Shown piece after piece: positions 28,253 through 35,921 of a stretch of 64,000 nucleotides of DNA. The notes beneath the pieces are model-generated. The model did not search any database. It had not been told where the DNA came from and worked only from the letters and a program-made list of their open reading frames with translations. This DNA comes from Streptomyces sp. NBC_01446 (GTDB lineage Bacteria; Actinomycetota; Actinomycetes; Streptomycetales; Streptomycetaceae): assembly GCF_026340095.1 (NCBI RefSeq), contig NZ_JAPEPO010000001.1, forward strand, positions 3,502,501 through 3,566,500, in the 5' to 3' direction. A program made the position numbers and the translations under genes. Numbering within the stretch: position 1 is the first letter of the stretch; each line of letters starts with the position of its first letter.

Positions 28253-29116
28253 TCACGGCTGCAGCAGATCGACCCGGACATCGGCCGCGAAGCCGGTCGT
28301 CGGACCCACCCGGCGGGCGAACTCCGTGACGCCCTCCAGCTGCCGCGCGCCGAAGCGGAAGTCGAGCGTCGTGAAATAGCGCTCGAGGACCTGCTCGTCG
28401 AAGACCTCCCAGCGGGAGGCCTGCTCGGCGACCTTGGTGACCTCTTCCAGGGACACGTCCCGGGAGGCGAGGAACGCCTCGTGCACCTTGCGCGTGATGA
28501 GCGGCTCGCGCTCCGCGTAGTCCTTGCGGGCGGCCCACACGGCGAAGACGAACGGGAGTCCCGTCCACTCCTTCCACAGGGCGCCCAGGTCGTGCACCTG
28601 CAGTCCCAGGCGCGGCGCGTCGTGCAGGTTGGCGCGCAGGGCCGCGTCCCCGATGAGCACGGCCGCGTCCGCGTCCTGCATCATCAGGCCCAGGTCGGGC
28701 GGGCACGTGTAGTAGTCGGGCTGTACGCCGAAACGGTCGGCGAGCAGCAGCTGCGCGAGGCGCACGGACGTGCGCGAGGTGGAGCCGAGCGCGACCCGCC
28801 GCCCGTCGAGCTGGTCGAGAGGTACCTGCGAGACGATCACGCACGACATCACCGGGCCGTCGCAGCCGACCGCGAGGTCGGGGAAGGCGACGAGCTGGTC
28901 GGCGGCCTTCAGGAACTCGACGAGGGTGATGGGCGCGATGTCGAGGTCGCCCTGGACGAGGCTCTCACTGAGCTTCTCCGGGGTGTCCTTCGTGAGCTCG
29001 AGGTCGAGGAGCGTTCCCGTCCTGGCAAGTCCCCAGTACAGGGGCATGCAGTTGAGGAACTGGATGTGGCCGACTCGTGGCCGGTTGCGCTGCGGGGTCT
29101 CGGGAGAATTGTCCAC
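28253..29116 (-). CDS. mqnA: Chorismate dehydratase
   Basis: First futalosine-pathway enzyme, dehydrating chorismate to 3-[(1-carboxyvinyl)oxy]benzoate, 287 residues with a periplasmic-binding-protein-like fold. Typical segments: RVGHIQFLNCMPLYWGL at the N-terminus, the LGSTSRTSVRLAQLLL loop near residue 115 and AVLIGDAALRANL near 155, all characteristic of MqnA rather than MqnD. ATG at 29116. It stands alone, divergent from a cold shock gene. Its product feeds MqnE, encoded about 12 kb away. Confidence 0.95.
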   Translation of the reverse strand: MDNSPETPQRNRPRVGHIQFLNCMPLYWGLARTGTLLDLELTKDTPEKLSESLVQGDLDIAPITLVEFLKAADQLVAFPDLAVGCDGPVMSCVIVSQVPLDQLDGRRVALGSTSRTSVRLAQLLLADRFGVQPDYYTCPPDLGLMMQDADAAVLIGDAALRANLHDAPRLGLQVHDLGALWKEWTGLPFVFAVWAARKDYAEREPLITRKVHEAFLASRDVSLEEVTKVAEQASRWEVFDEQVLERYFTTLDFRFGARQLEGVTEFARRVGPTTGFAADVRVDLLQP

Positions 29117-29230
29117 ATCGCGAGGCTAGACCCCATGCGGTACGGTGCAGGCTTCAGGGTCCCCGAGTCGGCCCCGTCAACCCTTTGGCGCCCCGTGTCA
29201 AACCTCCGGGTGACGTGATCTTTCCCTCTA

Positions 29231-29258
29231 TTGCATTCCGGTGCCTGCGTGCTAGGCT
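29231..29258 (+). promoter_or_regulatory. Probable vegetative promoter of the cold shock gene
   Basis: TTGCAT at 29231 and TAGGCT at 29253 are spaced by 16 bp, resembling a principal sigma factor promoter. Initiation near 29265 would leave an untranslated leader of about 145 nt before the ATG. Confidence 0.5.
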
Positions 29259-29408
29259 CGCCCGCAAGTTGCAGTTTGGTTTCCCTTGCAGTACAGAGCC
29301 TGCGGAGCATGTGACCGCGGGCTCTCGTCGTATTCAGACTTTTGCAGTTGTTCGCAAGTGCATTTGCAGGTTCTGGAGCAGGGCGACCCTTTGGCCCAAG
29401 GAGGGCTT

Positions 29409-29612
29409 ATGGCTACCGGAACCGTGAAGTGGTTCAACGCTGAAAAGGGCTTTGGCTTCATCGCCCAGGAAGGCGGCGGCCCGGACGTCTTCGTCCACTA
29501 CTCCGCGATCAACGCAAACGGCTTCCGCTCCCTCGAGGAGAACCAGGCCGTGAGCTTCGACGTCACGCAGGGTCCGAAGGGCCCGCAGGCGGAGAACGTC
29601 ACCCCCATGTAA
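29409..29612 (+). CDS. Cold shock domain protein (CspA family)
   Basis: 67-residue single-stranded nucleic-acid-binding protein. RNP1-like KGFGFIAQ and RNP2-like VFVHYSAI lie at about residues 15-35, with the family opening MATGTVKWFNAEKGFGFI. ATG at 29409 has AAGGAGGG directly upstream. It has a long 5' untranslated leader and a strong terminator, so it is a monocistronic, probably abundant mRNA. Acts as an RNA chaperone in the family. Confidence 0.97.
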   Translation: MATGTVKWFNAEKGFGFIAQEGGGPDVFVHYSAINANGFRSLEENQAVSFDVTQGPKGPQAENVTPM

Positions 29613-29672
29613 GTGGGGCGTCCCCAGGTTTGCCCTTGGGACGTCGTGACTCCGGAACGGATGCAGTACCCA

Positions 29673-29723
29673 AGGAGCCCCGCTCCGCCAAGTGCCCCGG
29701 CACACGGCGGAGACGGGGCTCCT
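29673..29723. terminator. Bidirectional terminator between csp and XRE-cupin gene
   Basis: Arms AGGAGCCCCG-C-TCCGCC and GGCGGA-GA-CGGGGCTCCT form a long hairpin between two convergent genes, 60 nt after the csp stop and 10 nt from the regulator stop. It can serve both messages. Confidence 0.8.
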
Positions 29724-29733
29724 GCCTTTCGGC

Positions 29734-30297
29734 TCACGCGTACTGCATGACCAGAACGCAGGTCGTACCCGGCTCCAGGGCGCGGCAGGTGTGCGGGACG
29801 TCGCCGGGGTACGACATGTAGTCGCCCGGACCGAGTTCGACCGGGTCGTCCTGGGGTCCCGCGAGGACCCGGCCCGTGCCCACCACGATGTGCTCGACGG
29901 CGCCCGGCATGTGGGGCTCCGATTCACGGGGCGCGCCGGGCTCGACCTGAAGGAAGTAGAGGTCACGGCGGGAGCCCGGCGGGTTCGGCGAGAGCAGCGT
30001 CGCCGCGTAGTCGGCCTGCTCCGACGGAACGGCGACGCCCTGGCCCGCCCTGATGACCTGGACGACGGGGCGCGGCGGGTCGAGCAGCAGACTCGGCGGG
30101 ACGTCGAGCGCGACGCTCAGCGCCCAGAGGGTCTCCAGACTCGGGTTCCCGCTCGCCGACTCCAGTTGCGAAAGCGTGGACTTGGCGATCCCCGCACGCT
30201 TGGCCAGCTCGGACAGGGAGATCCCGGCCCGGCCGCGCTCCCGGCGCAGGGCCGCGGCGATGCGGTCGAGGGGGAGGCGGGGGGTGTCGCCGGCCAT
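29734..30297 (-). CDS. XRE-family regulator with cupin sensor domain
   Basis: 187 residues. The helix-turn-helix GISLSELAKRAGIAKSTLSQLE sits at about residues 24-45, followed by a cupin barrel (about 110-180: EPHMPGAVEHIVVGTGRVLAGP and DYMSYPGDVPHTCRAL) that binds small ligands in the family. It is divergent from azlCD with 85 bp between starts, and the shared region holds several CGTTCG/CGAACG half-sites, so it probably controls the exporter and itself. The ligand may be an amino acid; that is inference. Confidence 0.9.
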   Translation of the reverse strand: MAGDTPRLPLDRIAAALRRERGRAGISLSELAKRAGIAKSTLSQLESASGNPSLETLWALSVALDVPPSLLLDPPRPVVQVIRAGQGVAVPSEQADYAATLLSPNPPGSRRDLYFLQVEPGAPRESEPHMPGAVEHIVVGTGRVLAGPQDDPVELGPGDYMSYPGDVPHTCRALEPGTTCVLVMQYA

Positions 30298-30312
30298 GCT
30301 GCTCCTACTCAC

Positions 30313-30424
30313 CGTTCGTTCGCTGAGGCGGACCAAAACGTTCGCCTTGACGAACGGGCGGTCTCGTGTCCATTCTACGAGTATGCGTTCGCCACACCGA
30401 ACAGACAGTCCCCTTGAGCGAACG
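30313..30424. promoter_or_regulatory. Cluster of CGTTCG/CGAACG sites between XRE-cupin gene and azlC
   Basis: CGTTCG occurs at 30313, 30339 and 30386 and its complement CGAACG at 30351 and 30419. The pair at 30339-30356 forms an inverted repeat, CGTTCG-N6-CGAACG, overlapping a possible -35 TTGACG at 30348. This is a plausible operator for the divergent XRE-cupin regulator. Confidence 0.45.
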
Positions 30425-31189
30425 GTGGCCTCCGTCACGCCCTCGGACCCCGCCGCCGTTCCCGCCCGCGCCGACCGGCGCCTCCTGCGCGACATCGCGC
30501 TCGTCTGCCTCGCCGACGCCGTCGTGGGTGTCTCCTTCGGCGCGATCGCGGTCACCGGCGGGCTGCCCGTCTGGGTTCCCGTGCTGATGTCGCTGATCGT
30601 CTTCGCCGGATCGGCGCAGTTCAGCACCGTCGCCGTGCTCGCGGCGGGTGGCGGTCCCGTGGCCGCCGCGGCGACCGGGCTGCTGCTCAACACCCGCACG
30701 GCGGCGTTCAGTCTGGCCGTCGCCGACGCGCTCGGCCGGTCCTGGCCCGTGCGTCTCGTCGGGGCGCACCTCGTCACCGACGAGACGGCGGCGTTCGTCC
30801 TCGCGCAGCGCGATCCCCGGCGGCGCAGGGCGGCGTTCTGGATATCGGGCCTCGGGCTCTTCGCCGCCTGGAACCTCAGCGTGCTCGCCGGGGCGCTCGC
30901 GGGCTCCGCACTCGGGGACACCGCCAGGTTCGGCCTGGACGCGGCGTTCCCGGCGGTGCTCCTTGCGCTCGTGCTGCCCGCGCTGCGCGGCTCGGCCGGG
31001 GTGCGGCGGGCCGCGGCGGCCGGCGTGGTGATCGCGGTCGCCGCGACGCCGGTGCTGCCCGCGGGGGTGCCGGTCCTGCTGGCGCTGACCGGACTGCTCG
31101 TGGCCCGAACGCCCTGGCGGGGAACCCCTTCCCGCACGCCCCGCTCGGGATCCCCTTCCCGTAAGACCTCCCCGGGAGCCCCCTCGTGA
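30383..31189 (+). CDS. azlC: AzlC family amino acid exporter, large subunit
   Basis: 268 residues with about seven hydrophobic helices. Family pattern: IALVCLADAVVGVSFGAIAV near residue 36 and FAGSAQFSTVAVLAAGGG near 75, as in AzlC/YgaZ, the large subunit of branched-chain amino acid exporters. ATG at 30383; a GTG at 30425 is an alternative. The stop overlaps the azlD GTG (GTGA). The last 25 residues are a polar tail rich in Pro, Ser and Arg (after LLVARTPWRG). Confidence 0.9.
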   Translation: MRSPHRTDSPLERTVASVTPSDPAAVPARADRRLLRDIALVCLADAVVGVSFGAIAVTGGLPVWVPVLMSLIVFAGSAQFSTVAVLAAGGGPVAAAATGLLLNTRTAAFSLAVADALGRSWPVRLVGAHLVTDETAAFVLAQRDPRRRRAAFWISGLGLFAAWNLSVLAGALAGSALGDTARFGLDAAFPAVLLALVLPALRGSAGVRRAAAAGVVIAVAATPVLPAGVPVLLALTGLLVARTPWRGTPSRTPRSGSPSRKTSPGAPS

Positions 31190-31500
31190 ACGCCACGCTC
31201 GTCGCCGTCCTCGTCCTGGCCGCCGGGACGTACGTCTTCCGGCTCGCCGGGCCCCTGCTGCACGGGCGGGTCGAACTGCCCGCGCGGGTGCAGGAGTTGC
31301 TGACCGTAGGGGCGACCGTGCTGCTGGTGGGTCTGCTCGCGACGGGGGCGCTGACCGAGGGGCACGGCTTCGCCGGGTGGGCGCGGCCCGCCGGAGTGCT
31401 GGCCGGCGGGGTGCTCGCGTGGCGGAAGGCGCCCTTCGCCGTCGTCGTGGTGGGCGCCGCCGCGACGACGGGCCTCCTGCGGCTCGCGGGCGTGCCGTAG
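31186..31500 (+). CDS. azlD: AzlD family amino acid exporter, small subunit
   Basis: 104-residue membrane protein, four hydrophobic segments, with the AzlD/YgaH pattern AGTYVFRLAGPLL near residue 13. It partners AzlC to form an amino acid exporter. The GTG start overlaps the azlC stop by 4 bp, giving translational coupling. The substrate is not defined by the sequence; branched-chain amino acids are known for the family. Confidence 0.9.
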   Translation: MNATLVAVLVLAAGTYVFRLAGPLLHGRVELPARVQELLTVGATVLLVGLLATGALTEGHGFAGWARPAGVLAGGVLAWRKAPFAVVVVGAAATTGLLRLAGVP

Positions 31501-31795
31501 CGGCCACGCGAGTACGTCAATCCGTTCCGGATCGGGCGGGTAACGCCTCCAACTCGCTCCCGGTCGGGCACGTTCGGCAACCTACGAACAGATAGCGGTT
31601 CCGATCGGTCGCGCAGACCGGCGTCGGACGAACCGCCGCTACTGTGATCGGCCCGCGTCACCGACCGGACCCCGCGCAGAGGACAGGTGTGCCGATCCCT
31701 GCGCACGCACCTGTGCCGGGGACCGCCCGCCCGGCACATGCTGGCCGCATCCGACCGGAACGCAGCAAGAGGCAGCACGACGGAGGCACCAGAAC

Positions 31796-32845
31796 ATGCC
31801 GGAGCTCCTGCACACCCGGGCCGTGGGACTCGTCGGCCGGGGCGGCGCCGCGGCCGCGCTCGAAGGGCTGCTGCGCGCGGAGCGCCTGGTGACGGTCGCC
31901 GGGCCGGGCGGCGTCGGCAAGAGCGCGCTCGCCGCCGAAGTCGTCCGGCGCCTGCGCCGCGAGCCCTGGTCCGCCAAGGGCACCGCCGATCTGGCCACGC
32001 TCGACATCCCCGGGCTCGTGCCGCACGCGCTCGCCCGCGCCCTGCGCATCGACGGCGATCCCGCGGTGCCGCAACTCCCCGCGCTGGCCGCCGCGATCGG
32101 GCGGCGCCCGGTGCTCCTCGTCGTCGACACCTGCGAGCGGCAGGCCGAGGAGTGCGCCGCCACGCTGCTGCACCTCGTACAGGCGTGCCCGGAGCTGCGC
32201 GTCCTCGCCACCAGCAGGGTCCCACTGGACACCCCGGTCACGTTCCCGCTGCCCCCGCTCACCCCCGGCGACGCGGCCCGCCTGCTCAGGACGGCCGCGC
32301 GGGCACTCGGCGCGCCGGGGGACCCGGACGCCGAGCCGGTCCGCCGCGTCTGCGCGGCACTCGGCGGTCTGCCGCTCGCCCTGCGCATCGCGGCGGGCCA
32401 GCTGAAACGCCACGACGCCGACGACCTGCTGTCGCTCATCGGCCGCCCGGAGCACCTGCTCGACCTGCCCGCCCCGATGCCCGGACTGCCGCACCGGCTG
32501 CGCACGCTGCGCGCCTCGCTGCGCTGGAGCCAGCGGCTCTGCCCGCCCGGCGAACGGCTGCTGTGGGCGCGGGCCTCCGTCTTCACGGGGCCTTTCACCC
32601 TGTCCGACACGGTGACGGTGTGCGCGGACGACCGGCTGCCGCCCGACGAGCTCGCCCACGCCTTCGAGGAGCTCGCGGCCCACTTCCTGTTCACACCCGA
32701 GCCGTCGATCCCCGGCGCCTTCCGCATGACGGCGGCCACGCGCGCGTACGGCAAGCATCTGCTGGAACGGCTGGGCGAGGACGCCGAGTTCCGGCGGCGG
32801 TGCCTGGCGCACTGCCTGCGCAACGCGCCCTCCGCCCCGTCCTAG
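31796..32845 (+). CDS. Short NB-ARC/AfsR-like P-loop ATPase
   Basis: 349 residues. Walker A GPGGVGKSALAAEV is near residue 37, Walker B RPVLLVVDTCE near 105, a sensor-like RVLATSR near 142 and the GLPLAL motif of STAND ATPases near 190. After a winged-helix-like part it stops, lacking the TPR repeats and LuxR or SARP domain found in full-length 700-1000 residue relatives. It may be a truncated regulator or a compact one. It converges on the MFS gene and the two stop codons share a CTAG. About 295 bp upstream hold nothing recognisable. Confidence 0.8.
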   Translation: MPELLHTRAVGLVGRGGAAAALEGLLRAERLVTVAGPGGVGKSALAAEVVRRLRREPWSAKGTADLATLDIPGLVPHALARALRIDGDPAVPQLPALAAAIGRRPVLLVVDTCERQAEECAATLLHLVQACPELRVLATSRVPLDTPVTFPLPPLTPGDAARLLRTAARALGAPGDPDAEPVRRVCAALGGLPLALRIAAGQLKRHDADDLLSLIGRPEHLLDLPAPMPGLPHRLRTLRASLRWSQRLCPPGERLLWARASVFTGPFTLSDTVTVCADDRLPPDELAHAFEELAAHFLFTPEPSIPGAFRMTAATRAYGKHLLERLGEDAEFRRRCLAHCLRNAPSAPS

Positions 32846-34272
32846 CCCTCCTTCTTCCTGGGCAGGGCCCAGGCCGCCAGCGCCGCCGTCACGCACAGGA
32901 GGCCGCCCGCGACGATCAGGCTCGTCCGCATGCCCCCGAGCGAGAAGCCGTCACCGGCGCCGCCCGCGATCAGCGAGCCGAAGAGGGCGACGGCGAGGGC
33001 GCCGCCGGTCTGGCGGAACGCGTTCAGGAGGCCGGAGGCCGTGCCCGCGCGGGCCGCCGGAACGCTGTCCATGAGCAGGGCGGTGAGCGCGGGGACCGCG
33101 AACGCGCCGCCCATGCCCGTCGGGACGAGCAGGAGCAGGATCAGCCAGACCGGGGTGTGCGCGGCCAGCGGCAGCAGGCAGAACATGCCGAGGGCGAGGA
33201 CGGCCTGCCCGGTCACGATGACGGGACGGCGGCCGAAGCGCTCGGCCATCGGCGGGGAGACGAGGTTGGTCGACGTGATGATCGCGGCCAGCGGTACGAA
33301 CATGAGGCCCGCCTCGGTGCCGGACATGCCGCGCAGTTGCTGGTAGTAGAGGCCGAGCAGGAAGATCGTGCCGTAGAAGGCGACGTTGACGGCGAAGCCG
33401 ATGGCGAGGGACACGCTCACGTCGCGCCGCCGCAGCAGCGGCAGCGGGACCATGGGCGCGCGGTGGCGCTTCTCGGCGGCGAGGAAGGCGAGCGCCCCGG
33501 CGACGGCCACGGCGAGTGCCGCGAGGACGGACGGGGCGGTCCAGCCCGCGTGGCCGCCCTCGATGACCGCGAAGGCGAGCCCGGCGAGCGCGAGGACGGC
33601 GGTGACCTGGCCGGCCAGGTCGAGCGGGGCGGGACGGCGCGGGGAGCGCGGGACACGGGCGAGGAGGGCCAGGATCAGGGCGCCCACCGGCAGGTTCAGG
33701 AAGAAGACGGCGCGCCAGCCTGCGGCCTCGGTGAGTATGCCGCCGAGGACGGGGCCGACGGCCATGGCGACCGAACCGCCCACTGTCCACAGGGCGATGG
33801 CCCGTGCGCGGTGGCGCGCGTCCTCGTAGGCCTGGCGGATCAGCGCGAGCGAGGCCGGCATCACGATGGCCGCGGCGCCGCCCTGGACGACACGGGCCGC
33901 GACGAGCGTGCCGATGCCGGGCGCGAGAGCGCAGGCGAGCGAGGCGAGGGTGAACAGTCCGACGCCCCAGGCGTAGGCGCGCCGCGCACCGGCCCGGTCG
34001 GCGAGCGCCCCGGCGGAGAGCATGAGCGCGGCGAACATCAGGGTGTACGCGTCGACGATCCACTGGAGCCCGGTGATGCCGCCGTGCAGGGACGTACGGA
34101 TGGCGGGGAGGGCGATGTTCACCGCGGACACGTCGATGGAGATGACGGTGAAGCCGAGGAGTGCGGCGACGAGGGCGAAGCCGGACGCCTGTGCGGGTGC
34201 CGGCGAACCAACCACCGGTCTGCGGACGCGGGTCGGGTTCCGCTGGTCGGAGCGGGTGGCGACGGACGGCAT
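32842..34272 (-). CDS. MFS transporter, DHA2 (EmrB/QacA) type
   Basis: 476 residues with about 14 hydrophobic helices, a proton-driven drug or metabolite exporter. Motif A-like LSAGALADRAGARRAYAWG near residue 75, motif C-like AVGPVLGGILTEAAGWRAVFFLNLPVG near 160, and the antiporter opening FTVISIDVSAVNIALPAI near 35 define the family. ATG at 34272 has AGGAG upstream. It is divergent from an XRE regulator (262 bp between), a common regulator-pump pair; export target unknown. Confidence 0.93.
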   Translation of the reverse strand: MPSVATRSDQRNPTRVRRPVVGSPAPAQASGFALVAALLGFTVISIDVSAVNIALPAIRTSLHGGITGLQWIVDAYTLMFAALMLSAGALADRAGARRAYAWGVGLFTLASLACALAPGIGTLVAARVVQGGAAAIVMPASLALIRQAYEDARHRARAIALWTVGGSVAMAVGPVLGGILTEAAGWRAVFFLNLPVGALILALLARVPRSPRRPAPLDLAGQVTAVLALAGLAFAVIEGGHAGWTAPSVLAALAVAVAGALAFLAAEKRHRAPMVPLPLLRRRDVSVSLAIGFAVNVAFYGTIFLLGLYYQQLRGMSGTEAGLMFVPLAAIITSTNLVSPPMAERFGRRPVIVTGQAVLALGMFCLLPLAAHTPVWLILLLLVPTGMGGAFAVPALTALLMDSVPAARAGTASGLLNAFRQTGGALAVALFGSLIAGGAGDGFSLGGMRTSLIVAGGLLCVTAALAAWALPRKKEG

Positions 34273-34534
34273 TCGGGGCTCCTCGGGTGGAGAAACGGGT
34301 GGGCGACGTGGTCCGTCGGTCCTTCCCGGCAAGGCTTCGTGCGGGCGGCTTCGGCAACCGCGGCCGCGGCCCGGTGTCGTGCACCCCCTGGGTCCGCGGT
34401 GGCCTCGCCGCCCGCAACGGGTCCAACTCTGCGCGGTGTTGGCGCGAGGTGGCAGGGCGCCGTTCACCGGGGCGCGCTGTTCCTGGTCCTGACACGGCCC
34501 CCCACAGACCTCGCCGAGCGGGGACAATGGAGGT

Positions 34535-35407
34535 ATGGCTGGTGGAGCGACGAACGACGGCACTGAACTGGGCAGATATCTCAAGGCGCGGCGCGCGCTC
34601 GTGAGCCCGGCGGACGCAGGGCTGCCCGCGGGCGCGGGTATCCGGCGGACGCCGGGCCTGCGCCGCGAGGAGCTGGCGACGCTCGCCGGCGTCAGCGTCG
34701 ACTACTACACGCGCCTGGAGCGAGGCCGCGAGACGAACCCCTCCACGGCCGTGATCGACGCCATCAGCCGCGCCCTGCGGCTGTGCGGCGACGCGCACGA
34801 GCGCCTCCACGACCTGGCCGAGCTGGCCTCGGGCCGCCTCACCGAGCCGCACCCCACGACCGACCGCACGGTGCGCGATTCGGTCCTGCGGGTCCTGGAG
34901 GCGCTGAGTCCGCTGCCCGCGTACGTGGTGAGCCCGCACAACTACGTGCTGGCGGCGAACCCGGCGGGCCGCCGCCTCCTGCCCGGCCTGTGGGACTGGC
35001 CGGACGAGGAGCGCAACATCACGCGGTATCTGTTCCTGCACCCCGTGGGCCGCGTCCTCTACGTCCCCTGGGAGGAGACGGTCGCCCAGTCGGTGGCGCA
35101 CCTGCGCGCGGTGGGCGGCAAGGACCCGAACTCGCCGGAGCTGGCCGCCCTCGTCGGTGAACTCGTCCTGAAATCCCCGGAGTTCGCGAAACTCTGGGAC
35201 CGTTACGAGGTCCTTGAGCGCGGCGGCGGCACCAAGACGTTCGCGCACCCCAAGGTCGGCCGGATGACCCTCACCTTCGAGGTCATGCAGCTGGCCCGCA
35301 CGGGCGGCCAGCGCCTCGTCACGTATCAGGCCGAGCCCGGCAGCCCGGACGAGGCGGCGATGCTCCGCCTGGACCCGGCGGCCCGCCCGGACCGCCGGGA
35401 GCCCTGA
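34535..35407 (+). CDS. XRE regulator with MmyB-like ligand domain
   Basis: 290 residues. N-terminal HTH RREELATLAGVSVDYYTRLERGR at about residues 46-68, preceded by RRTPGLRREE as in the MmyB family; the C-terminal part (about 110-285) is the MmyB-like PAS-type domain, which binds fatty-acid-like ligands in relatives, with VVSPHNYVLAANPAGRRLLP and NITRYLFLHP. ATG has GGAGG upstream. It is divergent from the MFS gene and probably controls it. Confidence 0.92.
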   Translation: MAGGATNDGTELGRYLKARRALVSPADAGLPAGAGIRRTPGLRREELATLAGVSVDYYTRLERGRETNPSTAVIDAISRALRLCGDAHERLHDLAELASGRLTEPHPTTDRTVRDSVLRVLEALSPLPAYVVSPHNYVLAANPAGRRLLPGLWDWPDEERNITRYLFLHPVGRVLYVPWEETVAQSVAHLRAVGGKDPNSPELAALVGELVLKSPEFAKLWDRYEVLERGGGTKTFAHPKVGRMTLTFEVMQLARTGGQRLVTYQAEPGSPDEAAMLRLDPAARPDRREP

Positions 35408-35420
35408 ACTCCCTTACTCC

Positions 35421-35851
35421 TCAAGCGCGTTCGAATATCGCGGCGACGCCCTGCCCGCCGGCGGCGCATCGAGATCAGTCCACGGGAGAGGGCGTCGCGT
35501 TCGCTCAGGACTTGTTGGCAGCTGCGATCACGGCCTGGAACCCGGTGCCGCAGGCCTGCTGGATGTCGTACGCCGGAGTGCGCGGGTCGAGTGCGGAGCC
35601 GAGAGCGTCTCGCGCGCGAGGGCGAAGTCGCGGCTGTGCTGGAGGACGGCTCCGGCGACGAACTCGCCGACGGCGCCCGGAGCCCGGAGGCCGTAGCGCG
35701 TGGCGAGGCCGTCGAGGGCCGCGGTCAGCATGTCCTGGTTCGAGGTGGTCGCGTAAGGGCCGTCGGAGCGGGCGAACGAGATGCGGCTGCCGCCGACGAC
35801 CGCGACGCGGCGCGGCAGATCTGCGCGCACTCGGCGGTCTGGGCGTTCCAT
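35421..35851 (-). pseudogene. Decayed acetyl-CoA C-acyltransferase (FadA2/FadI-like thiolase) remnant
   Basis: Only the two ends of a thiolase remain. From ATG 35851 the frame reads RRVAVVGGSRISFARSDGPYATTSNQDML, then VAGAVLQHSRDFALARETL; the sequence then changes frame and reads GSALDPRTPAYDIQQACGTGFQAV with the active-site cysteine segment, stopping at AANKS (35514). About 300 central residues are gone. The thiolase tail follows as SRGLISM, a 2-bp frame slip, then CAAGGQGVAAIFERA and stop at 35421. So there is a large internal deletion plus at least two frameshifts. It is divergent from fabG4, as intact fadA2 is in mycobacteria. Confidence 0.88.
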
Positions 35852-35864
35852 CTCGACCAACTCC

Positions 35865-35894
35865 TGACTGTTCAGTAACCTTACTCAGAAGTAA
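35865..35894. promoter_or_regulatory. Two tandem 14-bp TetR-type operators
   Basis: TGACTGTTCAGTAA (35865-35878) and TTACTCAGAAGTAA (35881-35894) are copies of the inverted repeat TTACT-N4-AGTAA, the first with one mismatch, centres 16 bp apart. They lie between the dead thiolase and fabG4, the natural place for an operator of the TetR regulator encoded at 38063-38701. Confidence 0.6.
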
Positions 35895-35921
35895 ATTACC
35901 GACCGAGCAGGGAGTCGGACA

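Noticed and set aside
31687..34566. A 959-codon plus-strand open frame covering the ATPase and the MFS gene
   Set aside because: It is out of frame with the ATPase and antisense to the MFS gene, both well supported; composition is typical of a shadow frame.
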